Part shown: positions 21,601 through 31,690 of the stretch, in pieces
How the letters are laid out: every line of letters begins with the position of its first letter
How positions within the stretch are numbered: position 1 is the first letter of the stretch
From: Phytoseiulus persimilis
Taxonomy: Eukaryota; Arthropoda; Arachnida; Mesostigmata; Phytoseiidae
Assembly: GCA_037576195.1 (NCBI GenBank)
Contig: CM075103.1
Span: forward strand, 20,336,001 to 20,400,000
Reading direction: 5' to 3'
DNA: 64,000 bases
The notes under the pieces: model-generated
What the model saw: the letters and a program-made list of their open reading frames with translations, nothing else
What the model was told of the DNA's origin: nothing
The model's database searches: none
Translations under genes and position numbers: made by a program

Positions 21601-23150
21601 TCTCCAGAGGTTCGAGCCTCGGCACTGGACTCACAGAAATGAATGAGACGTCTCTCAAGGATTTTCGAGGCGTTTTGCTTTGGATTGGCCCTCTCTGATC
21701 TGGTTCCCCGGCAATCTTTAATTTTTTTCAGGTGATAGAACGATTAGGTTACTTGAAAACAGAAGTCGAGATTGCCCTTGGAGAAATTTTGGAGCATGGA
21801 GTGAGGCAATATTCTTCCCATCGGGGAATTGAGAAATTAAAGTTGACTGCGGTGGTCGGGGGACTCCAATTTCCAATTTCGGCTCTTTATTGGGGAGATT
21901 CTCACGTAGTGGCCTGGTCTCCACGAGTTCACGGGTGCCATCTTCCCGTCGCTACAGCTTCTCTTGAATTGCTGTATTGATTCGAACGAAACGTTGCTTG
22001 ACACCACGGCTTATTACACGAACGGGGACCGAAAAGGGATGAACGCGGGAAGAGATCTCAGCTGGATATCTTTCATGGAAGTATCGATGGTATAAACAGA
22101 GGTCGGCCACATCGCCTTGGAATGACAGGGATTCAAGAGAAAAGGCCAGGGTCGTCCCGGATGAGACGGAAAGCACGCTTTTGTATGGAATCGGGGATAG
22201 AAAGCCGTGAAAGAGCGGCAGTCCCTCCGATAGGCGATCTTGCTTGCCTTTGCTCTTGTATCTCTCTGGTGCATCTTCGTGGATAGTGTTCTTTGTTCGC
22301 TTCCATCATGTTGAATCACTAGGCATCACCGACGTTTCCTGAGAGAGCTGATCTTCGGTATTTTGGCGCTGACTTTGGTGAAACTACACGATTGCGCATC
22401 CCACCTCGTAAGTTGAACTCATTACCGGAGGTCGAACCACCTTCCCCGTTCACCCTTCAAACTTCACATGAGACGATAACTCATTCCCGTACGAAGTCAC
22501 CGCGAACTTGGTCTCCCACCCACCCGGAATCGGAATTTCACTCGATAAAGGCTCGAGTGATCCCAAAAAGTGACCCGGAAGAAAGCTATCCACCCTTACT
22601 TGGTTTCACCTATGGGTTGGTTCGTAACGGAGTTCACGAATAACAATAAACAAACAAACAAACACACAATGCTTTTCGTGTTATTATATATGTTCTTGTA
22701 TCACCTATTGATTTCAAGTGCTCAGTTATGAGGATCAGAGAGCGCATTCGATTCCTAGATGGGACAAGACAAGCAGTCTGAACTGTGCCAGGCGAGCTCC
22801 ATCAACGCTTGAAGCAAATGTTCGACTCAATAACTGATTCATGAATGTCCTGTTCCAGCGACTTTGAGAGGAATAATCATTTTCCCGCATGTTTCGTAGT
22901 GCAGTAAGTTTCCGAGCGATCCGACCCAGGCTCACTGGACCCTGGAGGTGCGAAACACTGCGAGCGAAAAGTGTTTGAGACGAGCGCTGTCTGGCGCCGG
23001 AGACTCTGAAGTCGCTAGCTTGCCGCCTCAAAGCACAGACCCCCAACGTTGAAAGGGACCGGTCAACGTTGAAAGTGTCACGTCGAGTTGGATGCCATTC
23101 TCAGCTTAGGTGGAGTGTGATAGTCACCGTTCATATTCTTTGATCTTTAT
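18660..23150. other. Intergenic DNA, no gene recognised
   Basis: Holds a TCTA tetranucleotide run near 18785-18799, a short degenerate tandem array at 19385-19456, a run of 22 C residues at 20789-20810 and an AAAC run near 22648-22662. A frame around 20044-20376 encodes a hydrophobic stretch that could be a membrane span but has no family match. I see no supported gene. Confidence 0.45.
19385..19456 (+). repeat. Short tandem array of CCCATAACTGGTAAGT-like units
   Basis: Four units start at 19385, 19407, 19426 and 19443, with spacings of 22, 19 and 17 bp. The first three contain TGGTAAGT or TGGTAGGT. A lone similar word occurs near 27857. Confidence 0.7.
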
Positions 23151-23152
23151 GG

Positions 23153-23317
23153 AAGGGGGTTGCGCGAACGCAGACCCCCCACTACCAAAAATTGCATGCC
23201 CCATCTTTCCCAGTTTGGGAGAGTGGCAGGTCTCAACCCCGCCGAAGTGCAATGGCGGAGCCTCCTCCTGGGGTCTCCACCTTCATGATCATGGAGGTCC
23301 CGGCACCAGGTAAGTAT
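23153..23317 (-). ncRNA. U1: U1 spliceosomal snRNA, copy 1
   Basis: RNA of about 165 nt that pairs with 5' splice sites. The minus strand begins ATACTTACCTG, the invariant U1 5' end. Stem-loop I carries GATCATGAAGG (U1-70K site), stem-loop II the ATTGCACTT loop (U1A-type site), stem-loop III follows, then an Sm site AATTTTTGG and a 3' hairpin around CTGCGTTCGCGC. All parts are in the standard order and length (about 164 nt in vertebrates). A conserved proximal element lies upstream. This copy has a fully Watson-Crick stem II core. The 3' end is set by the end of the terminal hairpin and is good to a few bases. Confidence 0.96.
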
Positions 23318-23352
23318 GCTGGCTCCGGTTCTTGCCAAGCGATTGATACTCG

Positions 23353-23379
23353 GCGAAGTTGAGCAGTCGTATCTGGGCT
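23353..23379 (-). promoter_or_regulatory. Proximal sequence element of U1 copy 1
   Basis: This 27-bp block, at -36 to -62 from the U1 start, differs at a single base from the block at the same distance from copy 2 while its surroundings differ more. Position and conservation fit the PSE bound by SNAPc at Pol II snRNA genes. The core reads AGCCCAGATACGACTGCT on the minus strand. Confidence 0.7.
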
Positions 23380-23960
23380 TCCGGATTCAGAATCAAATTT
23401 CACAACAGACCGAATGCATTGAGGAGCAGCTTGATGTTTCACTCTCCACACTGGAACCACTTCTACGCTTCTATAATTGGAATTATACGGCTTTTCAACA
23501 CCCAGCGGGGGTGATTACTTCTTATGGGCCAGCCTTGAGCGTCGCGGCGTGAACAGCCGATGATGAATGTGGGTTAAGCAGCCTAGCATGTGATGAAGCA
23601 TAGTCTGTTTCTTCTTCGGGATGACAGCTCTAGTATTCGGCTCCAATGCTTTGGACGGAGGACCGCCGTCGGATCGTCTGCCTGAACGTCGTCGTCATCC
23701 GGCATGAGTCCGGGCCGTGAGGTCAAGATTGACAGCTGGCCCTTCGCTCCTCTTTCCAGTTACCACGGGTCGATTACACCACCCAGCGTCAGAACGAACG
23801 ATCTTGAGGAGCGAGTATTCCAGCAGGCTGGAGCTGAGTTATTGGTCCAAGTTCATCAGCAACTGCAGATGAATACAGACGGCGCGTGTTTCACAGACGA
23901 TGAAAATGAGTTCAGCCAGAACCGCCGCAGGAACTCCTGCGGTTGTCTTGACCCTCGGGG
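23380..23960. repeat. Tandem duplication flank, copy 1
   Basis: Upstream flank of U1 copy 1, homologous to 25121-25730 with an offset near 1741 growing to about 1780. Shared words include CTTCTATAATTGGAAT near 23468, a GGCTCAGCAGCC-like run and, at the far end, a CATCAGCAACTGC/TGACCCT region. Identity is about 65-70% with indels, much lower than within the U1 gene. On the minus strand part of it reads as a decayed frame with an R-V-K...A-G...P...A-E-L pattern in both copies. Confidence 0.7.
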
Positions 23961-24893
23961 GGAAACGACGTTCTTAAGAGCTGGACGAAACGCTTCTGTT
24001 CTTCAGTTGCCTTCGTCCTCTTCCGCAAGGCCGAGCGGACCATCGCAACCATAAGAACCTGAACGGTGACGAACTTAGCCACCAGCCACCAGATGATCGC
24101 CATTCGTTTGCTTCGAACTCTGCAGACTCCGCAAACGTCTTCGCAATCACGAACGATTGAACCTATATGGCAGCTATAATTCCAGAATTGTTCCGTACCG
24201 ACAAAGGGCTTCAATACCGATCGACCACTGCTCTGCACGACGCGAGGATATCGAGCAGACTGATCGAGAGGCTGTAGGTCAAGAGGCTCCCGCATTCGAA
24301 TGCCGCACGTCGAATTATTTTTCATTCGAGTCAAACGGCTCGTTTTCAGTCTCGTTGCCTGATTGCTTTCGAGCTGTTCTTTTCCAACATCGCGATAGGG
24401 TTCAGGGAAACTCGAGCGAGAACAAATTTCTCTCAGGTGTTCTCTCAGGCTACCACCGCGTCGAGGCGAGTGAAGAGAACCCGCCGGCACAGAGAAAGAC
24501 GTCGCATCAAAGACGGGCCGTAGCCGGCTAGTTTTCTCGTTCTCCGGGGCGCTCTACGAAACCCCTCTCCCATTCCACCGCCTTTCTGGCGATCGCTTAC
24601 TAGGCCATTTCGGCGACTTAGTCGTGGTGGGAGCCTGAAGAAAAATACCCAGATTTCAGAGACGAGAATCCTCGGAAGCCCAAGCCACAAATCGAATGCT
24701 TCTTCATCCAATCGTGGAAGTCACAGCATGGTTCGATCTATCGCTGTAACACATGTGCTCGTTTTTACTCGGAGCACAACTAATCGTGCTCTCCTCCCAT
24801 GGATTTGGGGATCATGGCAGCCCCATGATGAGTCACCGAAAATATTGTTTCGCGCCCCTTCTTGTGTCGTTCATATTTTTTGATTCTTAAAGG

Positions 24894-25058
24894 GAGGGGG
24901 TTGCGCGAACGCAGACCCCCCACTACCAAAAATTGCATGCCCCATCTTTCCCAGTTTGGGAGAGTGGCAGGTCTCAACCCCACCGAAGTGCAATGGCGAG
25001 GCCTCCTCCTGGGGTCTCCACCTTCATGATCATGGAGGTCCCGGCACCAGGTAAGTAT
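24894..25058 (-). ncRNA. U1: U1 spliceosomal snRNA, copy 2
   Basis: Second U1 gene, same strand, with its 5' end exactly 1741 bp from that of copy 1. The 5' end ATACTTACCTG, the GATCATGAAGG and ATTGCACTT loops, the AATTTTTGG Sm site and the terminal hairpin are identical to copy 1. The internal differences are three bases, all in stem II, where copy 2 uses G-U pairs in place of G-C and shifts one pair, so the stem still forms. A conserved PSE block lies at 25094-25120. After the 3' end both copies share TCAAARAATATGAACG, a likely 3' box for snRNA end formation. Both copies look functional. Confidence 0.95.
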
Positions 25059-25093
25059 GCTCTCTAGAGTTCTTGCCGCGCTGTTGATACTCC

Positions 25094-25120
25094 GCGAAGT
25101 TTAGCAGTCGTATCTGGGCT
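25094..25120 (-). promoter_or_regulatory. Proximal sequence element of U1 copy 2
   Basis: Same 27-bp block as at 23353-23379 with one base changed, again at -36 to -62 from the U1 start. Confidence 0.7.
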
Positions 25121-25730
25121 GTCAGTTTCAGAATCAAATTTCGCGACAAACGGATTGCATCAGAGAACAGCTAGACAACCTACTCGACCGACTGGAGCTT
25201 CTTCTGAGCTTCTATAATTGGAATCATGCAGTTCCTCAACTCGCAGCAGAAGTTAATGGATCTGATTGGGCAGCATTGTGTGTTGCTGCTTGGCTCCCTC
25301 TGCAGGCTCGTGTCCGCGCCGCGGCGCAAACTTCCGATGGTGACTGTGGGCTCAGCAGCCAAGCATGAGATGAAGGGTAGTCTGTTTTTTCGTGAGGGTG
25401 GCAGCTCTAGTACTCGGGCTGGGATCTTCCAGCGGACAAGCGTTCTCGGATCGCCTGCTTGAGTGGGTTCCGGGCGTCGCCATCAGGCACCACAGGTGGA
25501 TTTCAACGGCGCCCAGGGGGAGGACGAGAGCGGGGATCACGCAGCACCAGAGCAGTAGGTTCCGGCGCAAACAACCGAATTGACTAGCACGCTTGCGCCT
25601 AGTTCGCGATACACTTGCATCAGAAGCTGCTGATGAGCATGGACGGGACCGGCGCCTGCTCGACAATAGATCGACAAGCAACTCGGCCACAGCCAGCACG
25701 GGAATTTCTCCTGCCACTTTGACCCTATAG
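25121..25730. repeat. Tandem duplication flank, copy 2
   Basis: Homologous to 23380-23960 at about 65-70% identity. On the minus strand an open frame of 153 residues covers 25352-25813 and includes hydrophobic segments, but the homologous DNA in copy 1 has stops and shifts. This looks like decayed coding sequence of unknown kind caught in the U1 duplication, not a working gene. Confidence 0.6.
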
Positions 25731-28700
25731 CGTAACGAATGATAAGCGGGGAAAAAATTGAAACGCCGAAACAGCGATATGAGAGTTGAAAGCAGCGGAG
25801 GGAATGTTGTCATGTATGCGCAGATCCCCGATGTCGTGCTCGCGCATTTTCATCCGTCGCGTATCTTTCGGTGCAGCGTCGAGCGAGCGGCTTGATGTCA
25901 CAGCTCTTCATAAGGCAGGAAATACCCGATGCGTGATCGCTCCATGTACCGAAGCAAACCGTGTTCGCCGCCGTTCAGGTGTGTTTTGTTCAGGCCACCG
26001 TCCTGGTGAGGGCAAGACAAAAAACGTCGATTCGCGGAGCATGCGGTGGGAGATGAAGAACAGGGTTCAGGTAGTATGCAAAGTCCCATTGGGGGGAATC
26101 GCAAGCGACACCAAAGTCAATCGTTGAACACCGCGGCTGATAGCCAAGAAAAACTGGAGCTTTGCGAGCTCACGAGAGCTCAACATCGGGAAGTCGGCGA
26201 CAGAGTCGCTTGGTGTCGTGGATGCCATCAGCTGGATCACGGAGCCGCTGGTAATCTCTGGGAAAGCACTATTTCTACATACTGGTTTGCAGCAGGGCGG
26301 TCCTCTACTTCTCAAAATGGTCGCTCCCGGTTTTCCGAAAGCTCGGCATCGATAGCGATCGTGCACCGACGCCGGAATTCCCGATCCGTAATGGTTTTGG
26401 TGAGTTTCCGCGCGTTGGGCAGAACTCCGTTAGTTTCTATTGGAAGAAGCGCGGAAAACAACCGAGAAGTGTGGCGGGAGAATATCTCGGGAGCGTATAG
26501 TAATTCTTCGGTGGGGGCGCATTTTGGGGACACCTCCCGGAAGTTCCAACGAGATTCAGAACCAGCTCATCGGGCGAAATAGACGCAGCAGTAGTGCAAG
26601 GCCCGTTTCTTCAACACCATCTCATCAGCAACATCAATCGCCACCTAACTCTCCGGACCTCAATCAGACTGATTATCCCTTCCTGAAGGATGAGGCGTGT
26701 GCGAAATCAAGCACAAGTTAGATCTCAATCCGTCGATCACCGACGCGGAAGCGGGATCATGTGGATTCAGATGAGCTGCGGCCGGTAGCCTACAACCTTG
26801 TGAAGCGTTTGAGATTTGTTGTCTGGCGGTTGTGTAAATTACACTACGAAATTTTATTCTCTTGGAGCTCTCCTCTGAATCCCTCCTCCAATGCAAACAA
26901 TTCTCGATGTAAGTATGCGAGTAGCACCTCTTCAAAACTGCCATTTGTTGAGAATGTAACGGTTCGCGATACGCAGCCCCGAACTGACCCTACGCTCACA
27001 GAAGATGCGGGAGGAAAATATCCCAGTGTTGCCCAACACGGGACGATTGTCTGTCGATCAAGTTCGTTGGACAGGTGCGTCGAGCTCGGCGCGGGTAGTC
27101 GTGTGAACCTACGCATACACACTCGAACACAAACGGATCATTTGATACGTTCCGTGAGCTTGTTCTTGAGTGAATGATCTCGCCATCAGAGGCGAGTCTG
27201 GAAATTTCTTGAGGTATGCCTGGAAAGAGAGACAGGGGGTAAGATTCCATGAGTGAGGCAGCAAAAGAAACGAGAAGAACGAAGTAGTTGTGGTCGACCA
27301 AAATACGATGTTCGGATCGATGCTGACGTTTCCATAGTATGTACAAACTCTAATTTCCTCGAATTCAGAGCTATGACATCGATGACTTGTAACGAAGCGA
27401 AGGTCCTGATTCTCGAATGATAAGTTCACGGGCATCAGTTCAGAACAACGAGTGGGCGTCCAACGATGAAGCGAGTCAACCATCAGGCTCCCAAATGACC
27501 TCAGGATAGGCCTCATCCGGCCTCTGGCCATAACTCTTGCGGACAAATGAGACCTCAGTGACAGGCCGGGAAGGTCGTGGAAGGCGTTGGTTTTACCTTC
27601 GCGTGGCTCCCTGATCGGTCCACGGGATGGCAGAACCAGTAGCTGGAACATTTCCATTTGCCCAAACCTAATCCGTGACACCTCTACTTGTGAGCTCAAG
27701 AAGTTTTTCAGCGCTCTTGAATGCTCTCAAACGTTTTTCTTTTTAACAGACATAAAATCGCAAATTGCCTCGAATATCCAATCCTCCTCTCCGTCTGGGC
27801 ACCATCTGGTTTCGACGGGCTCTACGTTAAAACGTTGATTGCCCGTCTAGAGATGTCCCATAACTGACAAGCTAGCAAGCTAAACTGAGCCAATTATCTT
27901 GAAACCTAGAAATTCTGGGACTGTCATCTTCCGCGCTCCCAGTCTCCGGAATGGTTTCGCCCATCCCCGGTTCGATATCGTTCCTACCCCGGTTCCGTGC
28001 CTCATACTTGAGAGAGGGGCAGATCTGCGTTTCCGTGGAAACCTTCCCTGCAGCCTCCGAGTCGGAAAAAGCGCCTCCCTATCGTCGCACCGATTCTGGC
28101 CCCCGAGGTGACCGTTTTGGTTTTTCGTTGGCCACTTTCAGGCTGAACTCTGTCTCAAGTTGCCCGAAAGCCTAGGCCAGACAACCGCTAAGATTGGATG
28201 GCTCACACCGAATGAAATAAAGCACCCGACTACTCCGTGGTGCTACGGGAATGCGGGAAAGATGCCGAGGTCACTGTTCCCACCCATACCCGTTCCCGAG
28301 AGGTGGAAACTTCCTCCCAAACGGTCCTTGCTCTGCTTCCCCTCCCCGGGGATTTCTACGAGGGTTCCGTGTTTCACCATAGAGGAGAGGTCGTTAAACA
28401 TCATTTAGTTCCAGCGAGTTTCCTGACAGCGGAGGGGCTGGTCAGCGATCCTGGCGAGAATCCTGATCGCGCGCTATGTGCTCAAGCTCTTGGCTCAGGA
28501 CAACGAGCGATCCAAAACTGAGAACGTTAGCTGGGAGGGAAGTGCTGTAACCGAAAATATTGGAAAAGCACGCTTCCTCAAACCTTCGCACGTGACGGAC
28601 CGCTCTTCCGACCTTCTACCCCCGGAATCCGTTTCCTTCTTCAGATCGCAAATGGGATTCCATGCCTGGCATCGAAGAATGGACCGTGACCAACGTGACA

Positions 28701-29700
28701 ATCTTCAGATATACGAAACTCACCATCGATTTGAGATACGGTGGGATAGGAATCGCTCAACGCGGCGATGGATCCGCTTAGAACAAAATACCATCGCAAT
28801 TCGAAGACGAAACACGTCCACCGCCGGGAGGCCCTCTAAGCCTCCTACGGTTGTCCGACGCCTGAATCTGTCCAGAGATCTTCTACGCTCTCTCGGTGGA
28901 CGAGACTCCACGCATGTGACCGTTTCGGGACATTGCAAGTTTCGAAGATGATTCTCTCTGGCGCGCGCGGGTTAAAAAAACTAGTTCATGCATGTCAGAC
29001 CGGGGGGGGGGGGGGCGTCGCCATCTTCTCCTGTCTTCTCAAAATCCGCATCGTATTCAACTGACTGACCGGTTATTCAAAATTTGGCTTCGATTCCAAT
29101 TTCCCAAATACAGAGAATTTCTCTCAGTTTTCGCACAAACAAAACTGCTCGTGACGACCCCTCGAATGGATCATCTCTTCGATATCAAGTTGTTTGTTGC
29201 GCAATCAACAATCTGCCGGAGCAACCAATGGAGTGTCTGAAACGGAAACTGTAATCAACAGCCCGCCTGACGTTCAGCTCCAGAAAGTCCAAAGGAAGTC
29301 CAATCTATTCATGAACGGGTAATGGCTCAGAGTTTTTTTCGATGACATCAGCGTGAGTCATCTCCGCCGTCATATCCGCGACGAGTGAATATGGCTTCCC
29401 AGATGTGCTTCGATGTGTTCGTAAGATATCCAGACCTAGAAGTGACCCTGCCTCACTCCACGCACAATCGATTCGGGGAATCGCGGACAGTATTTCGCAA
29501 CGACTTCTGTTTCTGCCGCCGAGAGCTGCATGAAGAAACTCGGTGACCTGCAATCGATATGTCTTCATGTTTCAGAAGTCTAGACACGGTCTGTCAGCTG
29601 ACTGTCATACGGGTCCTGTTTCTGAGGGGAAGTCGATCCCGCAGACAACAAGATAACTGTCGTTCGTTTCCGTCCGAAGTTTCACAGTCCATCATTGGTC
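25731..29700. other. Intergenic DNA, no supported gene
   Basis: Scattered frames of 90-196 codons occur on both strands, as expected by chance at near 50% GC. Some minus-strand frames near 27110-27350 are hydrophobic and aromatic but have no recognised family. A run of 14 G residues lies at 29002-29015. Confidence 0.45.
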
Positions 29701-29799
29701 GCGAGAGTTCCAGGAAAACACTGCTCGCCACTCAGACGCTCGCTACCCGTCGGACTGGTTGAGTGCCTCGCAATATCCGGCGCACAATCTTCGATTGGA

Positions 29800-31690
29800 T
29801 TAATCGTGAGATTCAAGGTTATCTTCAGCCACGGTGGCGTTCACGGGATGGTACCGAAGTCGGAACCAGCTCCAACGCCGACTTTCCGAATCATGGAAAA
29901 GAGCCGCGCTGTGTCCCGCCGAGCGACAGAACCCAAGAATATCGTTGAGAATTCGGGACAGATCGCAGAAGATTCCCGCCGCAGAGTTCGTGACCAACCG
30001 CTCATAAATAAAAAGCAGAACGGCAGTCTTTTTTTTGGATTTTCTCCACATTTCATACGACGTGCTCTTTGCTCGCGAGTCCAGCTGGTGCTGTCCACTG
30101 ATCGGGACTCCGCTGTGGAGCGATTAGTTCGTCGACTCCAAGGTGCATTCTGCGGTTTTTCGCTCGGATCATCAGCGGGTCTCCGAGTTCCTCCTGTCGA
30201 GCCTACAGCTCTTGGAGCGAGCTTTGGAAGAATGCCGGAGACCGCGGCTCCGAACAGAGGGAAAGGGGCGGTCATGAGGATCAGGACGTCGCAAACCCTA
30301 TCATAAAGGCCTTGAACCTCCCGAGACACCGAATAATTCCGAATCAGACGAGGCCCCGGCGCAGGCGACCGGGTGGCGCTCTCGACTCGCACTTCAAGCG
30401 CGGTGTCCTAGTCTGGGCACTCCTGTATATCCTGGCTGGATGGGAAAAGGTGAACGATGTTTCAGACAACTCCTTGCGGATCACTTTCAAGTGCCGAGGA
30501 GAAAGCCGAGACAACCACGGACATCGGTGAAGAGCGGACTGCGAGTCTGGACGGCCTATGATACGCTCAGGCAGAGCGCGTAAAACGATCCGGACCTGAC
30601 CGGGGACAATCACAGGGTGATCCTTACCAAACTTACGACATTTTCTGAGCCGTCTTGCCTGACCCAGAGGTTGGTGAAGCTTAACGTAACGGTGTCGCCT
30701 CTCGCTACCATCCTGGATTTCCTGTGGATACATTTCGAACACGTTCTGTCAGCCCAGGAAGAAAAGCCGATGGACTCATTAGAACTTCACTCCTGGCGAA
30801 CATTGATTGATTGGATACCCATGAATAGCTGGATTGGAAGATCGCATCGATATCGATGAAGAAAATATCCGAGAAGCGAGATGAATGCGCTATTCGAGCT
30901 TCGAATATTGCAGATATCGGTCGACTGAAATCGCCAGAACGGGAAGGAAGAGCTGGCTTCCTCAATGCTTGGAACGCGCGTCGGATCAGTGTGTTTCTCG
31001 GAGTTTCCTCTGAATGACCCCAACGCATCGCTCGCGTCGTAATAACATTGCACCGTACGAATGCGCTTCTCACTCAACAGGGCTATTCGGACGCTTCAAG
31101 CCTGAGAATCCCGAGTCGTTGGGTGTCGTTCCGTCGAATTGGACGTCCTCGAAGTTCTCAGGCCCTGATGAATCCTTCTAGGCAATTAGGCCAATCTTGA
31201 GTATTCCCCATCAGTTGGCCGCCCAGGAAACTCTACTTTCAATGATTCCGTCGGCGCTCTCGCCGGGATTTTCGCCCCATCCAGGACGAAGTTTCTTTCG
31301 GAAGAGGAAGAACCTCGAACGAATCCAATACTGATGCGAGCAATCCGAGCAAAGCGAGTAGCCTGGTCTGGAGGCGAGGAGCAAGGAAGAGTGATAACTT
31401 CAGGAGCTCCATACGAAACATTGAGGGTTCCTGGGTGAACCAATCATTGGCATTCGGACGGAAGACAAACGATGAATTGACCATCCGAGCCTAGTAGGGC
31501 AACTGTGACAATTTCTGAACACCTCGCGGTCAGGGATCACGTGTCCAATTCGATTCACACCCACATCCATTCGAGAGACAGCACTCCGTGAGCTTCTCAT
31601 ATCATGACGATCGACTTCCTGCGCACCACACATCCAAACCATTCTCGGACTTTCTCGAGAGTGTCATCGTTGAGCCCATTTTGACAAGTG
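29800..31690 (-). pseudogene. Possible decayed multi-span membrane protein, chemoreceptor-like
   Basis: On the minus strand hydrophobic stretches follow one another across broken frames: LLKLSLFLAPRLQTRLLALL near 31350, a SAFISLLGYFLHRYRC segment near 30870 and YDRVCDVLILMTAPFPLFG near 30270. Length (about 1.3-1.9 kb), lack of introns and spacing of spans resemble arthropod gustatory receptors, and the last stretch fits the region before the C-terminal span. There are many stops and frame changes between pieces. No diagnostic TYxxxxxQF motif was found at the end. This is a weak call from hydrophobic pattern only. Confidence 0.2.
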
